From: an uncultured Helicobacter sp.
GTDB lineage: Bacteria; Campylobacterota; Campylobacteria; Campylobacterales; Helicobacteraceae
Assembly (NCBI GenBank): GCA_949287835.1
Contig: CASEHV010000031.1
Coordinates: 1-62,091 of the forward strand
DNA: 62,091 nucleotides
Reading direction: 5' to 3'
Shown here: positions 40,842 to 50,505 of the stretch, in pieces
Layout: every line of letters starts with the position of its first letter
Position numbering within the stretch: position 1 is the stretch's first letter
The notes under the pieces: model-generated
What the model was told of the DNA's origin: nothing
The model's input: the letters and a program-made list of their open reading frames with translations, nothing else
Databases searched by the model: none
Made by a program: the position numbers and the translations under genes

Positions 40842-41995
40842 ATAGCCTCAATGCCATTTTTTAGTCTATTTAGACAATCTCTGATTCTATCTTTGCTTGT
40901 AGCAATGTTTAATCTCAAGAAATTCTCGCCACCTAAGCCAAAATCAAGTCCGCTAGATACATAGAGACCTGTTTCTTTACGTAGATATGTGGCTAAATCG
41001 CTTGAATTATTAAACCTATCTCCCATAAGATTCCCGCAATCAAGCCATAAAAGATAAGTGGCATTAGATTTAGCAATGCTTATATTACTAATATGCGTAG
41101 AGACAAAGTCCCTAACCATAGCTTCATTTCCCCAAATATAACCTAACATTTCATTTAGCCATAAACGTCCATGCCCGTATGCTGCTATACTAGCTGTTAT
41201 GCCAAGGATATTTGAGGTAGCTATGTGATTTATGCGAAGGGATTTTTCCATGATTTCTCTTAATGCCTTATTATGTATAACCAAACATGAGACATGTAAA
41301 TCTGCTATGTTAAAGGTCTTATGAGGTGAGAAGGCACTAATGGTAATATTTGCTATTTCATCGCTAAGAGAGGCAAAGGGGGTATAAGAGAAATCTTTTG
41401 TAATATCACAGTGAATCTCATCGGATATTACAATCACATTATGCTTTACGCAAAGCTCTCCTATTTTTCTTAAGGTGTCTTTATCAAAAGCTTTTGAGAC
41501 TGGATTATGAGGATTGCATAAAATCATAATCTTTGAATGTTTAAGCTTATTTTCTAAATCATCAAAATCTACTCTATAAGTATTATTTTCATATATTAAG
41601 GGATTATTAATCACAACCCTATCATTGTCTTTTATGCAACGATAAAAGACATGATACACAGGGGGTTGCACTAAGATTCCATCACCTTTATTGCTTAGGG
41701 TATTGATAATCGTTGATATAGAGGGGACGACACCGCATGAGTGTAGTATATACTCCCTTTTTATCTCATAATGATACCTATTTCTCCACCATGAAATAAT
41801 GCTTTCATAATACTCATCTGGTATATATGAGTAGCCAAAAATGCCGTGATTCAAAATATCTCGCATAGAATCCACTATCTCAGTGCATACTCTAAAATCC
41901 ATGTCTGCCACCCACATAGGTAGCTCTTCTCTTTCCACATTCCATTTTAACGAATACTTATCAAATCTATTAACGTTACTATCAAAATCATACAT
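40838..41995 (-). CDS. PLP-dependent C-S lyase / aminotransferase (MalY/PatB family)
   Basis: Probable cystathionine beta-lyase type enzyme, 385 residues. Family marks: the N-terminal WVADMDF, GYSYIPDEYYESIISWWRNRY, VQPPVYHVFY, CNPHNPVSKAF, SDEIHCDI (Asp of the PLP ring N) and SPHKTFNIADL, where Lys forms the Schiff base. It releases thiols, ammonia and pyruvate from cysteine conjugates. Lies between the PhoH-like gene (21-bp gap) and the MATE pump (4-bp overlap). Confidence 0.9.
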   Translation of the reverse strand: MYDFDSNVNRFDKYSLKWNVEREELPMWVADMDFRVCTEIVDSMRDILNHGIFGYSYIPDEYYESIISWWRNRYHYEIKREYILHSCGVVPSISTIINTLSNKGDGILVQPPVYHVFYRCIKDNDRVVINNPLIYENNTYRVDFDDLENKLKHSKIMILCNPHNPVSKAFDKDTLRKIGELCVKHNVIVISDEIHCDITKDFSYTPFASLSDEIANITISAFSPHKTFNIADLHVSCLVIHNKALREIMEKSLRINHIATSNILGITASIAAYGHGRLWLNEMLGYIWGNEAMVRDFVSTHISNISIAKSNATYLLWLDCGNLMGDRFNNSSDLATYLRKETGLYVSSGLDFGLGGENFLRLNIATSKDRIRDCLNRLKNGIEAI

Positions 41996-42016
41996 ATTAC
42001 ATCTCCTAAGATAGAA

Positions 42017-43423
42017 TTAAAACTCCTCATCAAACCACGAGGCACTCTTGCTTCTAATGGTATGTTTTAGCTGCATTCCAAAGATGAAATTGTCACTTAT
42101 AGCTTTGTTAAGAAGGCTAATGGCGCCATTTCTATATTTGCTAAGATATGGGTGGTCGATTTGATTATAATCTCCTAAAAATACGATTCTACTCCCCTCG
42201 CCAAGACGCGTTCCTATAAGCTTAATAGTCGCATCAGAGGCATTCTGCACTTCATCAAATATCACAAATTTATTAAACAAGCTAATCCCCCTTGCATGTG
42301 CTATATCCAGCACTTCTATGCGATGCTTTTCTAGGAAATACTGCGTTGCCTCCTGCTTGTCAAAGCCTCTGCTCTCCCCCCTATACTCAATCCTCTTTGC
42401 CATAGAATCCTCTTTTAGAGATTCAATAATAAAATTTATCGCACTAAATAATGGATACATGAAATAATGCAGTTTCTGAATCTCATCTCCTTTTCTAAAG
42501 CCTAGCTCGGCTTCCTTATCATTTGCAGTAACGGTATTTCTCATATAGATGATTCCATCTACTAGCTTTGCCTTTTGCAAAACGATAGCCGCTAGTAGTG
42601 CTATGAGAGTTTTCCCGCTACCTGTGCTACCTGTGATAATACTTATAAAATTCTCTTTGTGCGTTAACATGGCAAAGGCTAGTTTCTGCTCAATATTTAT
42701 GGGTAGTATATATGGATTTGCTTCTTTGATAATAGAATCTAGCTCTAGGTGATGAAATTTATTATTTAGCTTTATACCAAAATATTTCTTGCCTGTCTTA
42801 TATTGCATAGAATCTGTATAGTCGCATTCATCTAGCGCAAAGACATGCCAATCGCTACATGAGATAAATTCCTCACTTTTCTCAAAAGATTCTATATTTG
42901 ATAATCCCCTATCTATGATTCCCTCTTTAATAAAGCTAATCTCAGCGGGATTATAAATATGCGTTTTATTTAGCGAATGCGAGAGTATGCCATCGATGAT
43001 GGAGCGGACACGCAAGGCAATGTCATTTGTCAAAAGCAACATGTCATAGTCTTTAGCAATCTCTCTAATCTTTGTATCATTATAGCCATAGTCGCTAAAG
43101 CTACTTTTATACACATCTCTATTAATGACAAATACGGGAATGCTAGAATCTTTTATCTCAAACATTAACGCCACGAGTTTATCACTATCTAGCGGCATTT
43201 TTATCATACTAGATTCTATCTCTCTATCCTCACAAGTCTTTATGCGTCTAAAAAACTCACGTGCAAAGTAGCCACTCTCACTTTGGGAATCTTTCTTTCT
43301 ATCTAGCTCCTCTAGCACGACATCTGTGATATATATTTGCTTATGTCTTTTATGCAGATATAAAAGATTCTCTGTATCATCTAGGATTATGGACGTATCT
43401 AACAATACACATTCTATATTCAA
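42017..43423 (-). CDS. PIN domain-PhoH family ATPase
   Basis: 468-residue fusion. An N-terminal PIN nuclease domain (about 1-150) has acidic residues in LLDTSIILDD, ELDRKK, YGYNDTKI and LLLTNDIALR. The C-terminal PhoH ATPase has Walker A TGSTGSGKTLIALLA, IIYMRNTVTANDKE, Walker B KFVIFDEVQNA and FLGDYNQIDHPYL. PhoH2-type proteins are RNA helicase-nucleases, so an RNA-processing role is likely. It lies within the marR-to-MATE run. Confidence 0.9.
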   Translation of the reverse strand: MNIECVLLDTSIILDDTENLLYLHKRHKQIYITDVVLEELDRKKDSQSESGYFAREFFRRIKTCEDREIESSMIKMPLDSDKLVALMFEIKDSSIPVFVINRDVYKSSFSDYGYNDTKIREIAKDYDMLLLTNDIALRVRSIIDGILSHSLNKTHIYNPAEISFIKEGIIDRGLSNIESFEKSEEFISCSDWHVFALDECDYTDSMQYKTGKKYFGIKLNNKFHHLELDSIIKEANPYILPINIEQKLAFAMLTHKENFISIITGSTGSGKTLIALLAAIVLQKAKLVDGIIYMRNTVTANDKEAELGFRKGDEIQKLHYFMYPLFSAINFIIESLKEDSMAKRIEYRGESRGFDKQEATQYFLEKHRIEVLDIAHARGISLFNKFVIFDEVQNASDATIKLIGTRLGEGSRIVFLGDYNQIDHPYLSKYRNGAISLLNKAISDNFIFGMQLKHTIRSKSASWFDEEF

Positions 43424-43451
43424 ACGCTCTCCTCTATTTTTTCTATTTCCT

Positions 43452-44483
43452 CTATTTCTTCTTGGCAGAGCTAGAATCTACCACTTCACTACCATCAAAC
43501 AAAATATCCTGCCCACGATACACAACCACATCAGAATCTAAAAATGCTCCCGACACGACCGCCTCCTTATCCTGCAGACTAAGCACATTTACCCCAATGC
43601 CAACTGCGATTTTATCCCGCACGACAAAGACGGTATTTCTATTATTTTTCCTTATGATACTATCGCGTGGCACGATTGTGCCAGATACCTTGCCTTGCGT
43701 ATTTAGATGCACATCAACAGCCATGCCATCAAAGAATCCAGCTTGATTACTAATGCGAATGTAGATAGGGAATGTCTTAGAGCGGACATCTGCCTTTGGC
43801 ACGATAGCGGCAATATTTCCTGTGTAGCTTTTATTATTTATCACAAGGCTAACTTTCTGTCTTAGCTTCAAATATCCTGCAATATTACTAGGCACATACA
43901 CGATGACCTCAATCTGTCCCGTATTTACCATAAGTGCCACAGGACTGCCGACATTTAGCCACTCACCAACGCTAGTTAGCCTATCTAGTATTACGCCATC
44001 AAAGGGTGAGGTAATCGACATTTTCTTAATCTGCTCTACTGATAAGTCATAGTCTGCTTGCAAGGATAGTATATTTGCCTCCTTTGCCTTTAGCTCGAAC
44101 TCCAGATTCTCATACTGCTGGAGGGCTATGGATTGGGAATCTAGCAGATTCTTATAACGACTTAGCTCGTTTTGAATCTTTTGTGCTTGATATTTTGCCT
44201 CCTGTAGTTTTGCCAACTTTACTTCGCTTTCTTTTTGCAAAATATTAGAATCAAGCGTTACTAGAATCTGATTTTTCTTCACTCTATCGCCGATATTGAA
44301 ATGCACTCTAGCCACCACGCCACTCTGCTGACTTGCAACCTTTGAGCTTTCTTTATAGTTTAGAGACCCTACAAAGACACTTTGTTTTTCTAATGAGCCT
44401 TTTTTAATGGGGGTGGTTTTTACTGCAAGAGGCTTTGAGAGGGCAAAAGTCGCAAGAAAGATTACTAAAAAAAGCTTAATCAT
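43452..44483 (-). CDS. Periplasmic adaptor of an efflux pump (HlyD/RND type)
   Basis: 343 residues with a signal peptide (to about 16, ALS-KPL). The lipoyl half-motif SGVVARVHFNIGDRVKKNQILVTLD, an alpha-hairpin coiled coil (about 80-150), the second lipoyl half ITSPFDGVILDRLTSVGEWLNVGSP, and the beta-barrel and membrane-proximal domains follow in order. It would bridge an inner-membrane pump to an outer-membrane channel. No RND or ABC pump gene is adjacent. Its 5' end overlaps the MarR gene by 8 bp. Confidence 0.9.
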   Translation of the reverse strand: MIKLFLVIFLATFALSKPLAVKTTPIKKGSLEKQSVFVGSLNYKESSKVASQQSGVVARVHFNIGDRVKKNQILVTLDSNILQKESEVKLAKLQEAKYQAQKIQNELSRYKNLLDSQSIALQQYENLEFELKAKEANILSLQADYDLSVEQIKKMSITSPFDGVILDRLTSVGEWLNVGSPVALMVNTGQIEVIVYVPSNIAGYLKLRQKVSLVINNKSYTGNIAAIVPKADVRSKTFPIYIRISNQAGFFDGMAVDVHLNTQGKVSGTIVPRDSIIRKNNRNTVFVVRDKIAVGIGVNVLSLQDKEAVVSGAFLDSDVVVYRGQDILFDGSEVVDSSSAKKK

Positions 44484-45003
44484 GGTTTTTTATGCTTTTT
44501 TGTATCTGACTAATGACGCTATCATAATGCCTACATACCTTGTCTAAAAGCGTATGAAAGCTTTGCACCTCATCTTGGGATAGAATCTTACTAAGCGGGG
44601 TAGAGATGCGTTGAAAATGAATGAATAGCATATCTAAAAATGCCTCGCCATCGCTGGTAAGAGAAGCTAGGAAAATGCGTTTATCATCTGCGTGGCGAAT
44701 CTTTTTTACATAATTTTTTTTGCATAAAGATTCCACACAGCGACTAACCGTGCCTCTATCCTTGTGCATGATTAGGGCTAATTGATTGATATTAAGACCC
44801 CCTGCAATCTTTAGTATATGTAGCACTCCCACTTGCTCAAAGCCGATATTAAACTCCTTTAGCACATTAATGGAAAACACCTTTGCCTTCCTTGCCGTAA
44901 AGAATATATGCCCCTCTAAATCCCCTCTGCAAACTCGCTCTAACCTATCTTGCAACTCTTGTGGAATCTGGGCTTTGTTGTGCGAAGTTTGTTTATCCAT
45001 CAT
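44476..45003 (-). CDS. MarR-family transcriptional regulator
   Basis: 175 residues with a winged helix-turn-helix: GLNINQLALIMHKDRGTVSRCVESLCKKNYV (about 70-100), then the wing RHADDKRIFLASLT. MarR proteins usually repress efflux genes and release DNA on binding a phenolic or drug. Its position at the head of the run, overlapping the adaptor gene, suggests it regulates that operon and itself. Confidence 0.9.
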   Translation of the reverse strand: MMDKQTSHNKAQIPQELQDRLERVCRGDLEGHIFFTARKAKVFSINVLKEFNIGFEQVGVLHILKIAGGLNINQLALIMHKDRGTVSRCVESLCKKNYVKKIRHADDKRIFLASLTSDGEAFLDMLFIHFQRISTPLSKILSQDEVQSFHTLLDKVCRHYDSVISQIQKSIKNHD

Positions 45004-45077
45004 AAAATCCTAAATCCTTTAAAAAAGTATATCAAAGTTCAAAGACTATTACACATACTTTTCACAATAAAATTTAA

Positions 45078-45923
45078 CTACACAATGGATAATATTAGAA
45101 TCATACCTACTGCACCAAATAAAATGGCGTCTATCCTATCTAAGATTCCACCATGACCGGGTATTATGTTGCCAGAATCTTTTACTTCTATACGTCTTTT
45201 CAGAGAACTTTCAAATAAATCGCCGATGATAGAAAATATTACTATTACTAGGCTAGATAGTAATGCACAAGTAAAACTACCAAAAATCTCTATGCCACTA
45301 ATGCCGCCTATTATAACACTAGGAATCAGACCGCATATAACGCCCTCCCATGTTTTACCCGGGGATTTTAATGACAACTTTCTTTTGCCAAATCTTTTTC
45401 CACCATAGTATGCAAAAATATCTGCTAAAGACACCACGACAAGCAGCCATATCAAATACCAAATGCTACTTACATAAATATCAAATAACACCACGAAAGG
45501 CAGGGTGGGATATATAAAAGGAAAGATTGAAGAAAAATCTCTACCCCCATCAGAGCCAATTATAACATACAACGTAGAGAGAGAAAGAATACCTAGTGCA
45601 ATACCAAGTGAGCCATCTTTGCTAATATACATGCCAATCCACAGCAATAACATAAGCAGTGCAGAGGAGAAAGAGAATCTAGCATTATAAAACTTTAGAG
45701 ATTCTATAAAAGCCATGACATATACAACACCCATAGCCACCCACGTAACGGTAAAGTCATCAATGATTAGTATCACCGCTAATATTACAAGCATTACAAT
45801 GGCACTAATCACCCTTGTTTTTCTACTATCGGCTTTATGGCTATCATATGCCCCGTTATTTTCTATCGTGCCAGCTGAAATATTATCGCCGCTTTCATTG
45901 ACCTGCACTTTTTCACTACTCAT
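45078..45923 (-). CDS. cdsA: Phosphatidate cytidylyltransferase
   Basis: Makes CDP-diacylglycerol for phospholipid synthesis. About eight hydrophobic helices; the C-terminal signature is intact (SIIGDLFESSLKRRIEVKDSG, then IPGHGGILDRIDAILF), and SLADIFAYYGGKRFGKRKL...SPGKTWEG precedes it. I chose the ATG at 45923, with GGAG upstream; a TTG at 45941 is less likely. The N-terminal 35 residues are hydrophilic and longer than usual. Confidence 0.93.
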   Translation of the reverse strand: MSSEKVQVNESGDNISAGTIENNGAYDSHKADSRKTRVISAIVMLVILAVILIIDDFTVTWVAMGVVYVMAFIESLKFYNARFSFSSALLMLLLWIGMYISKDGSLGIALGILSLSTLYVIIGSDGGRDFSSIFPFIYPTLPFVVLFDIYVSSIWYLIWLLVVVSLADIFAYYGGKRFGKRKLSLKSPGKTWEGVICGLIPSVIIGGISGIEIFGSFTCALLSSLVIVIFSIIGDLFESSLKRRIEVKDSGNIIPGHGGILDRIDAILFGAVGMILILSIV

Positions 45924-46021
45924 AAAACACTCCGAAAACAATTCGACTTAACATCAAGAAATCGCAACAAAACCAAGAAAGGATAATGTCGCCACGTTAG
46001 CATATTTTAAGATTCACAAAC

Positions 46022-46411
46022 CTAAGAACTCTTTTTATTCAAATCTTTTCTTAGCTCTTTTATCCTAGCAGCCTTACCTCTTCTGCCTCTTAGATAGTAA
46101 AGTTTGGCACGTCTAACACGACCGATTCTTAGCACCTCGATTTTATCCAGTGCATCGCTATATAATGGGAAAATTTTCTCCACGCCTACATTATTTGCGC
46201 CAATCTTTCTAACAGTAAATGTTTTTCCAACGCCGCTTCCACGTACAGCTATGCAGACGCCCTCGAAATTCTGCACACGACTTTTATCACCCTCTTTAAT
46301 CTTAATGCCAACTCTAAGCGTATCCCCAGCCTTAAAACTCGGAATCTCTCTGCCATTAAGCGCACTCTCAATTTGTGATTTCTCAAAAGCCTCTATATAT
46401 CTATTTCTCAT
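46022..46411 (-). CDS. rplS: 50S ribosomal protein L19
   Basis: 129 residues, matching L19 throughout: [26 protein letters not shown], then [19 protein letters not shown] and [20 protein letters not shown]. The start overlaps the trmD stop by 4 bp, so the two are coupled. GAGAGGA precedes the ATG. Confidence 0.97.
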   Translation of the reverse strand: MRNRYIEAFEKSQIESALNGREIPSFKAGDTLRVGIKIKEGDKSRVQNFEGVCIAVRGSGVGKTFTVRKIGANNVGVEKIFPLYSDALDKIEVLRIGRVRRAKLYYLRGRRGKAARIKELRKDLNKKSS

Positions 46412-47091
46412 GATTTCCTCTCATCAAATAAATCTGGTCTAAAATACTGCGTCTTCATCTTAGACATACGAAATTTTAAATCCGATATTATAGCGTGATT
46501 TCCGCTTAAATACTGCGAAGTGGGTGCAATATTAGCAAAAATTTTATCAAAATGTTTAGATTTCGTAAAATTTGGCGCCTCCAGCAAGGAGGATTCAAAG
46601 CTCTCATTGCAAAGCGAATCGCTATTTCCAAGCACACCCTCTATATTTCTAGCTATAGAATCTGCCATACAAAGCGCAGCTAACTCCCCGCCGCTTAACA
46701 CAAAATCACCTATGCTAAAAATCTCACTTGCATAAAGCTCGATGATGCGTTCATCAAAGCCTTCATAACGACCGCACACAAAGCTAAGATGACTATATTT
46801 ACTAAGCCGCTTAGAATCTCTTTGTTTAAAAGACGCACCACATGGGCTAAGAAAGATAATTCTACTATCTAAATTACAAAGTGCTTTGTGTAGGGTATAT
46901 GGCTCTAGCAGCATACCTGCGCCGCCACCTATTAGCATATCATCTACTCTCTTGTGCTTATTTTCTGAGAAACTACGAATATTGAAAGTCTCAATCTCTA
47001 AAATTCCATTTTTCATCGCATTACCCATAATGCTAGTCTTAAAATATGGCTCTATTATCTCTGGGAAAAGCGTAAAAAAACTAAACTTCAT
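46408..47091 (-). CDS. trmD: tRNA (guanine-N1)-methyltransferase
   Basis: Methylates G37 of tRNAs reading CNN codons, preventing +1 frameshifts. 227 residues with SPOUT motifs: [50 protein letters not shown] and [19 protein letters not shown]. Next to rplS as usual, but rpsP and rimM, which often precede it, are absent here. Confidence 0.97.
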   Translation of the reverse strand: MKFSFFTLFPEIIEPYFKTSIMGNAMKNGILEIETFNIRSFSENKHKRVDDMLIGGGAGMLLEPYTLHKALCNLDSRIIFLSPCGASFKQRDSKRLSKYSHLSFVCGRYEGFDERIIELYASEIFSIGDFVLSGGELAALCMADSIARNIEGVLGNSDSLCNESFESSLLEAPNFTKSKHFDKIFANIAPTSQYLSGNHAIISDLKFRMSKMKTQYFRPDLFDERKS

Positions 47092-47231
47092 GATGCTCTT
47101 GCTCTGTTATTTTTGTGTGTATTTTAACGTGATTTTGATTGATGTGGGTTTTGACCTTTAGAATCTATTTTTATTTTTTGGAATGATGAATATAAAATAT
47201 TAGTCATGCACACAACATTACGATTTAAGTG

Positions 47232-48104
47232 CTATTTCTTTGTATTGTTTTTATTCTCATTTGGTAGATTCCATAGTTTCATTGCGAGTTGATTGCTATT
47301 AAAAACCTCTTGATTTATTCCCTCCGCATTGTATCCTATGCTAAAACCTGCCTTTATATTTAGGACTCCGTTATCATCTGGTTTTAGTGCGTATATGATA
47401 TTAGGTGATACTAGCATTGTGTTTGAATTACTAATGGCTGTGCCAGCGGGAATATCAATGATTCTATTAAATTCTCCAAATAACACGCCATTTACATATA
47501 AACGCATGTAAAAGATTCTAAGTGGTCTATTGGTGAGATTCCTAACACTAAAGGCTACCATGCCATTTTGTGTTTTAAAGGCACTTGCACTAACGGCAAG
47601 ATTTGAGTCCTCTATGACTAGCGGCGGAATCGTTATATTCCTTACCAAAATCTGCGATGGGGTAAGTCCCATGTTATTTTCTGCTTTTGTATTTGCCTTA
47701 CTTAAGGTAAGAATATTTAGGATTTGCGCATTTGCAGTTAGTGCGGCGTAGTGAAGTGGTGTATTGCCATACTGAGAATCTTTTGCATTCACATCTGCTC
47801 CAGCATTTAGCAGTAGTCTAACCATAGCTACATTGCCTACTTGACATGCGATATGAAGCGGTGTTAGCCCATTTATTTTTGCATTCACATTTGCACCATT
47901 GTCTAGTAGCATATAGGCAGTTTGCAGATTATTATTCATAACCGCATAGTGAAGAGGTGTTGTATTCATTAGTACCGCATTTACATCTGCTTGCAATTTT
48001 AAGCCACTTTCTACATCACTTGCTACATTGCTAAATAGTAAATAGTCATATTGATTTGCATGTAAAATACCAAACAAACAAAAAGCTAAAAAATAATTCC
48101 TCAT
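47232..48104 (-). CDS. Secreted ankyrin-repeat protein
   Basis: About 290 residues. Signal peptide MRNYFLAFCLFGILHAN. Three or four ankyrin repeats follow (about 45-150: TTPLHYAVMNNNLQTAYMLL, LTPLHIACQVGNVAMVRLLL, NTPLHYAALTANAQILNILT). The C-terminal half (about 160-290) is beta-rich and unlike any family I know. It should lie in the periplasm or outside. The ATG at 48104 is chosen; a GTG at 48116 would add four residues. Follows the HIT gene closely on the same strand. Confidence 0.85.
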   Translation of the reverse strand: MRNYFLAFCLFGILHANQYDYLLFSNVASDVESGLKLQADVNAVLMNTTPLHYAVMNNNLQTAYMLLDNGANVNAKINGLTPLHIACQVGNVAMVRLLLNAGADVNAKDSQYGNTPLHYAALTANAQILNILTLSKANTKAENNMGLTPSQILVRNITIPPLVIEDSNLAVSASAFKTQNGMVAFSVRNLTNRPLRIFYMRLYVNGVLFGEFNRIIDIPAGTAISNSNTMLVSPNIIYALKPDDNGVLNIKAGFSIGYNAEGINQEVFNSNQLAMKLWNLPNENKNNTKK

Positions 48105-48124
48105 ATAATAATCCACAACTGCAT

Positions 48125-48613
48125 TTAGCGATATAAAATATCTTTTGCAAGAGACTTGATTCTATCAAAAATTTTGACAAAATCTACCCCATATACTCTA
48201 TTCTCTCCGATAGTGGTTATAAAGTTTGTATCTCCAATATATCGTGGCACGAAATGTATATGTAAATGTCTTGGTATGCCTGCACCCGCTGCTTTTTTGA
48301 TATTAATGCCCATGTTTATGCCCTCTGCACCGTAGGATTCCAATATGGCAATGCACTTATGAGATAGCTTATTAATATGTATCCACTCATCTAGTTCTAG
48401 TAGGGTAGGGGAATCTACATGTCTATGAGAGATTATCATGAAATGCCCGGGGTTATATGGATAACGATTCATAACAGCAAAACATATAGAATCTCTGTAA
48501 AAAACAAAATTCTCCTCATCTCTATTATGCTTTGAAATATCGCAAAATACGCACTCTGTGCTATTATCGTTTATAAAATAATCGCTTCGCCACGGTGAGT
48601 ATAACACATCCAT
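48125..48613 (-). CDS. HIT-family (histidine triad) nucleotide hydrolase
   Basis: 162 residues. CVFCDISKHNRDEENFVFYRD is the usual N-terminus; the triad is H-L-H-I-H in PRHLHIHFVPRY. Members hydrolyse AMP-lysine, Ap4A or similar; the length and CxxC start are nearer the Ap4A-phosphorylase-like HIT group. AAGGAG precedes the ATG. Confidence 0.9.
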   Translation of the reverse strand: MDVLYSPWRSDYFINDNSTECVFCDISKHNRDEENFVFYRDSICFAVMNRYPYNPGHFMIISHRHVDSPTLLELDEWIHINKLSHKCIAILESYGAEGINMGINIKKAAGAGIPRHLHIHFVPRYIGDTNFITTIGENRVYGVDFVKIFDRIKSLAKDILYR

Positions 48614-48631
48614 AAAATACTCCTTTATAAT

Positions 48632-49867
48632 CTAAGGTAATTGTCTAAACTCATATCCGCCATTAACTAGACTTTCTAGCACAAGATTCTTATGTTCTCT
48701 GCCCTTAATCTCTAGGGACATAGTGATTAGCACATCTCCATACTCTAGGCTAGTTGGCGTTCTATCATAGCTAATTTGAACGATATTTGCACCTACTTTT
48801 GTTAGCACATTGCTAAGATTTTGCAGACTACCCGGCTTATCTATGAGGACAACTTCTATTTTCATTTTCCTATCAGATTTAAATAATCCCTTTTCTATAA
48901 TCATATTTAGCATGGTTACATCTATATTTCCACCGCTAAGGATTGCTCCGACACTCATCTGTGGATTTACATCTATCTTGTGATGCAAGAGTGCCGCAAC
49001 GCTAACTGCCCCAGCGCCCTCTACCACTAGCTTTTGGGATTCTAATAAAAATAAAATAGCACTAGCAATCTCTTCCTCATCTACCTCCACCATATAATCC
49101 ACGCCATCTAATATACATTCAAATACCCCTTCATTTACATCTCTAACGGCTATGCCATCTGCTATTGTTCGCACTGATTTGGAGTTTAGAATCTCTTTTG
49201 CATTAAAGCTTTTCAGAAGCGCATTTGCCCCCTTTGCATTTACACCTACAATCTTTGTCTTAGGACTTAAAGCCTTGTAAGCACTAGCAATACCACTAAT
49301 AAGACCTCCGCCACCTGCAGGGACCACTACCATGTCAAGATGCCTATCCTCTATCATCTCTAATGCAATGCTACCCTGTCCTGCCATTACTTCTTTATCT
49401 GCAAATGGGTGTATAAAAGTCAGTTCTCTTTCTTTTGCAAGTTTTAGTGCATGTGCATAAGATTCATCATAATTATTCCCTACAAGCACAACCTCAGCAC
49501 CCATATCCCTAGTGCCACTAACCTTTAAAAGCGGTGTAGCCTCCGGCATAACAATGACTGCCTTAATCTTAAAATGATTAGCACAATAAGCTACCCCTTG
49601 TGCGTGATTCCCAGCACTAGCACATATAACGCCTTTTGATAATACATTCGTGCCATTTTTTCTATCCTGCTCCATCAAAGAAGAGATTTTATTAAATGCT
49701 CCTCTAATTTTAAAGGCTCCTGTTAGTTGCAGATTCTCTTTCTTTAAAAAGACCTGTGTATTTGCTACCTTGCTAATGCGAGGGGCAAACGATAATGGGT
49801 GATTTACCACTATGCCATCTAGCCTCTTTGACGCCTCTCTTATCATATTAATATCAATTAGTTTCAT
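48632..49867 (-). CDS. ilvA: Threonine dehydratase with ACT domain
   Basis: PLP enzyme turning threonine into 2-oxobutanoate, for isoleucine synthesis or catabolism. 411 residues. PLP lysine in TGAFKIRGA (about 49-57), then SAGNHAQGVAY, PAGGGGLISG (phosphate loop) and GAGAVSVAAL. A single C-terminal ACT domain (about 335-411) fits the TdcB-like long form with one ACT, so valine or isoleucine control is possible but unproven. Confidence 0.9.
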   Translation of the reverse strand: MKLIDINMIREASKRLDGIVVNHPLSFAPRISKVANTQVFLKKENLQLTGAFKIRGAFNKISSLMEQDRKNGTNVLSKGVICASAGNHAQGVAYCANHFKIKAVIVMPEATPLLKVSGTRDMGAEVVLVGNNYDESYAHALKLAKERELTFIHPFADKEVMAGQGSIALEMIEDRHLDMVVVPAGGGGLISGIASAYKALSPKTKIVGVNAKGANALLKSFNAKEILNSKSVRTIADGIAVRDVNEGVFECILDGVDYMVEVDEEEIASAILFLLESQKLVVEGAGAVSVAALLHHKIDVNPQMSVGAILSGGNIDVTMLNMIIEKGLFKSDRKMKIEVVLIDKPGSLQNLSNVLTKVGANIVQISYDRTPTSLEYGDVLITMSLEIKGREHKNLVLESLVNGGYEFRQLP

Positions 49868-49969
49868 ATAGATTCCAAATATTTTAGTAAGGAGTGGATT
49901 CTATCTTAAGTTTGTTTAGTTTTATATGTTTATTGAGTGCTATCATTGCTAAAAACAAAGGCTGCTACT

Positions 49970-50440
49970 ATGACTAGGATTTTGGATATATCTAGGGCGT
50001 TTTATCTTTTAGTTCTTGGAATCTCTGCAGGTGCTATCATTGCCACAGGAGCACTTAGTGCGCCAGTTATTTTTAATATGGATAGCATACTAGGGCTTGG
50101 TATAAGTAACGCAGAAAGTGGTCTTGTAATGGGAAATATATTTTCAAGACTAAATTATGTTTTACTTGCATTGATGATTGTGATGATAATATATGAGATT
50201 GTTTGTGTTTTTGCAAAGTCAAGCTATCGCATACCATGTCTTATATTACTTATAATCAATATAGTCTGCATTCTTTTATTTGTATTTTATTATTCACCAT
50301 TTTTATTAAATCAAGAAAATCTTGCAGATGAAAGCTTTGATTTAGTGCATAAACAAAGTGTCCTTGTCTTTAAAATACTAATGACTACGCTTATGCTTTC
50401 ATTTTTATGTCATGCCTTTTATTATCTTAGGAAACATTAG
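49970..50440 (+). CDS. DUF4149-like integral membrane protein
   Basis: 156 residues with four hydrophobic helices. The start GISAGAIIATGALSAPVIF and the spacing of helices match a family of small membrane proteins (DUF4149) of unknown function, common in Campylobacterota. I use the ATG at 49970, which has AAAGG upstream, rather than the TTG at 49937. Confidence 0.72.
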   Translation: MTRILDISRAFYLLVLGISAGAIIATGALSAPVIFNMDSILGLGISNAESGLVMGNIFSRLNYVLLALMIVMIIYEIVCVFAKSSYRIPCLILLIINIVCILLFVFYYSPFLLNQENLADESFDLVHKQSVLVFKILMTTLMLSFLCHAFYYLRKH

Positions 50441-50505
50441 TTTTATTAGCTTTTGTTAATGCTTTTTAGTTAGAATCTCGCATATTTTTACCAAAGGAGA
50501 AGATT

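Noticed and set aside
46022-47091. Loss of rimM and rpsP beside trmD-rplS as a notable rearrangement
   Set aside because: Operon order varies across Campylobacterota, and the genes may lie elsewhere; nothing in the window shows a break point.
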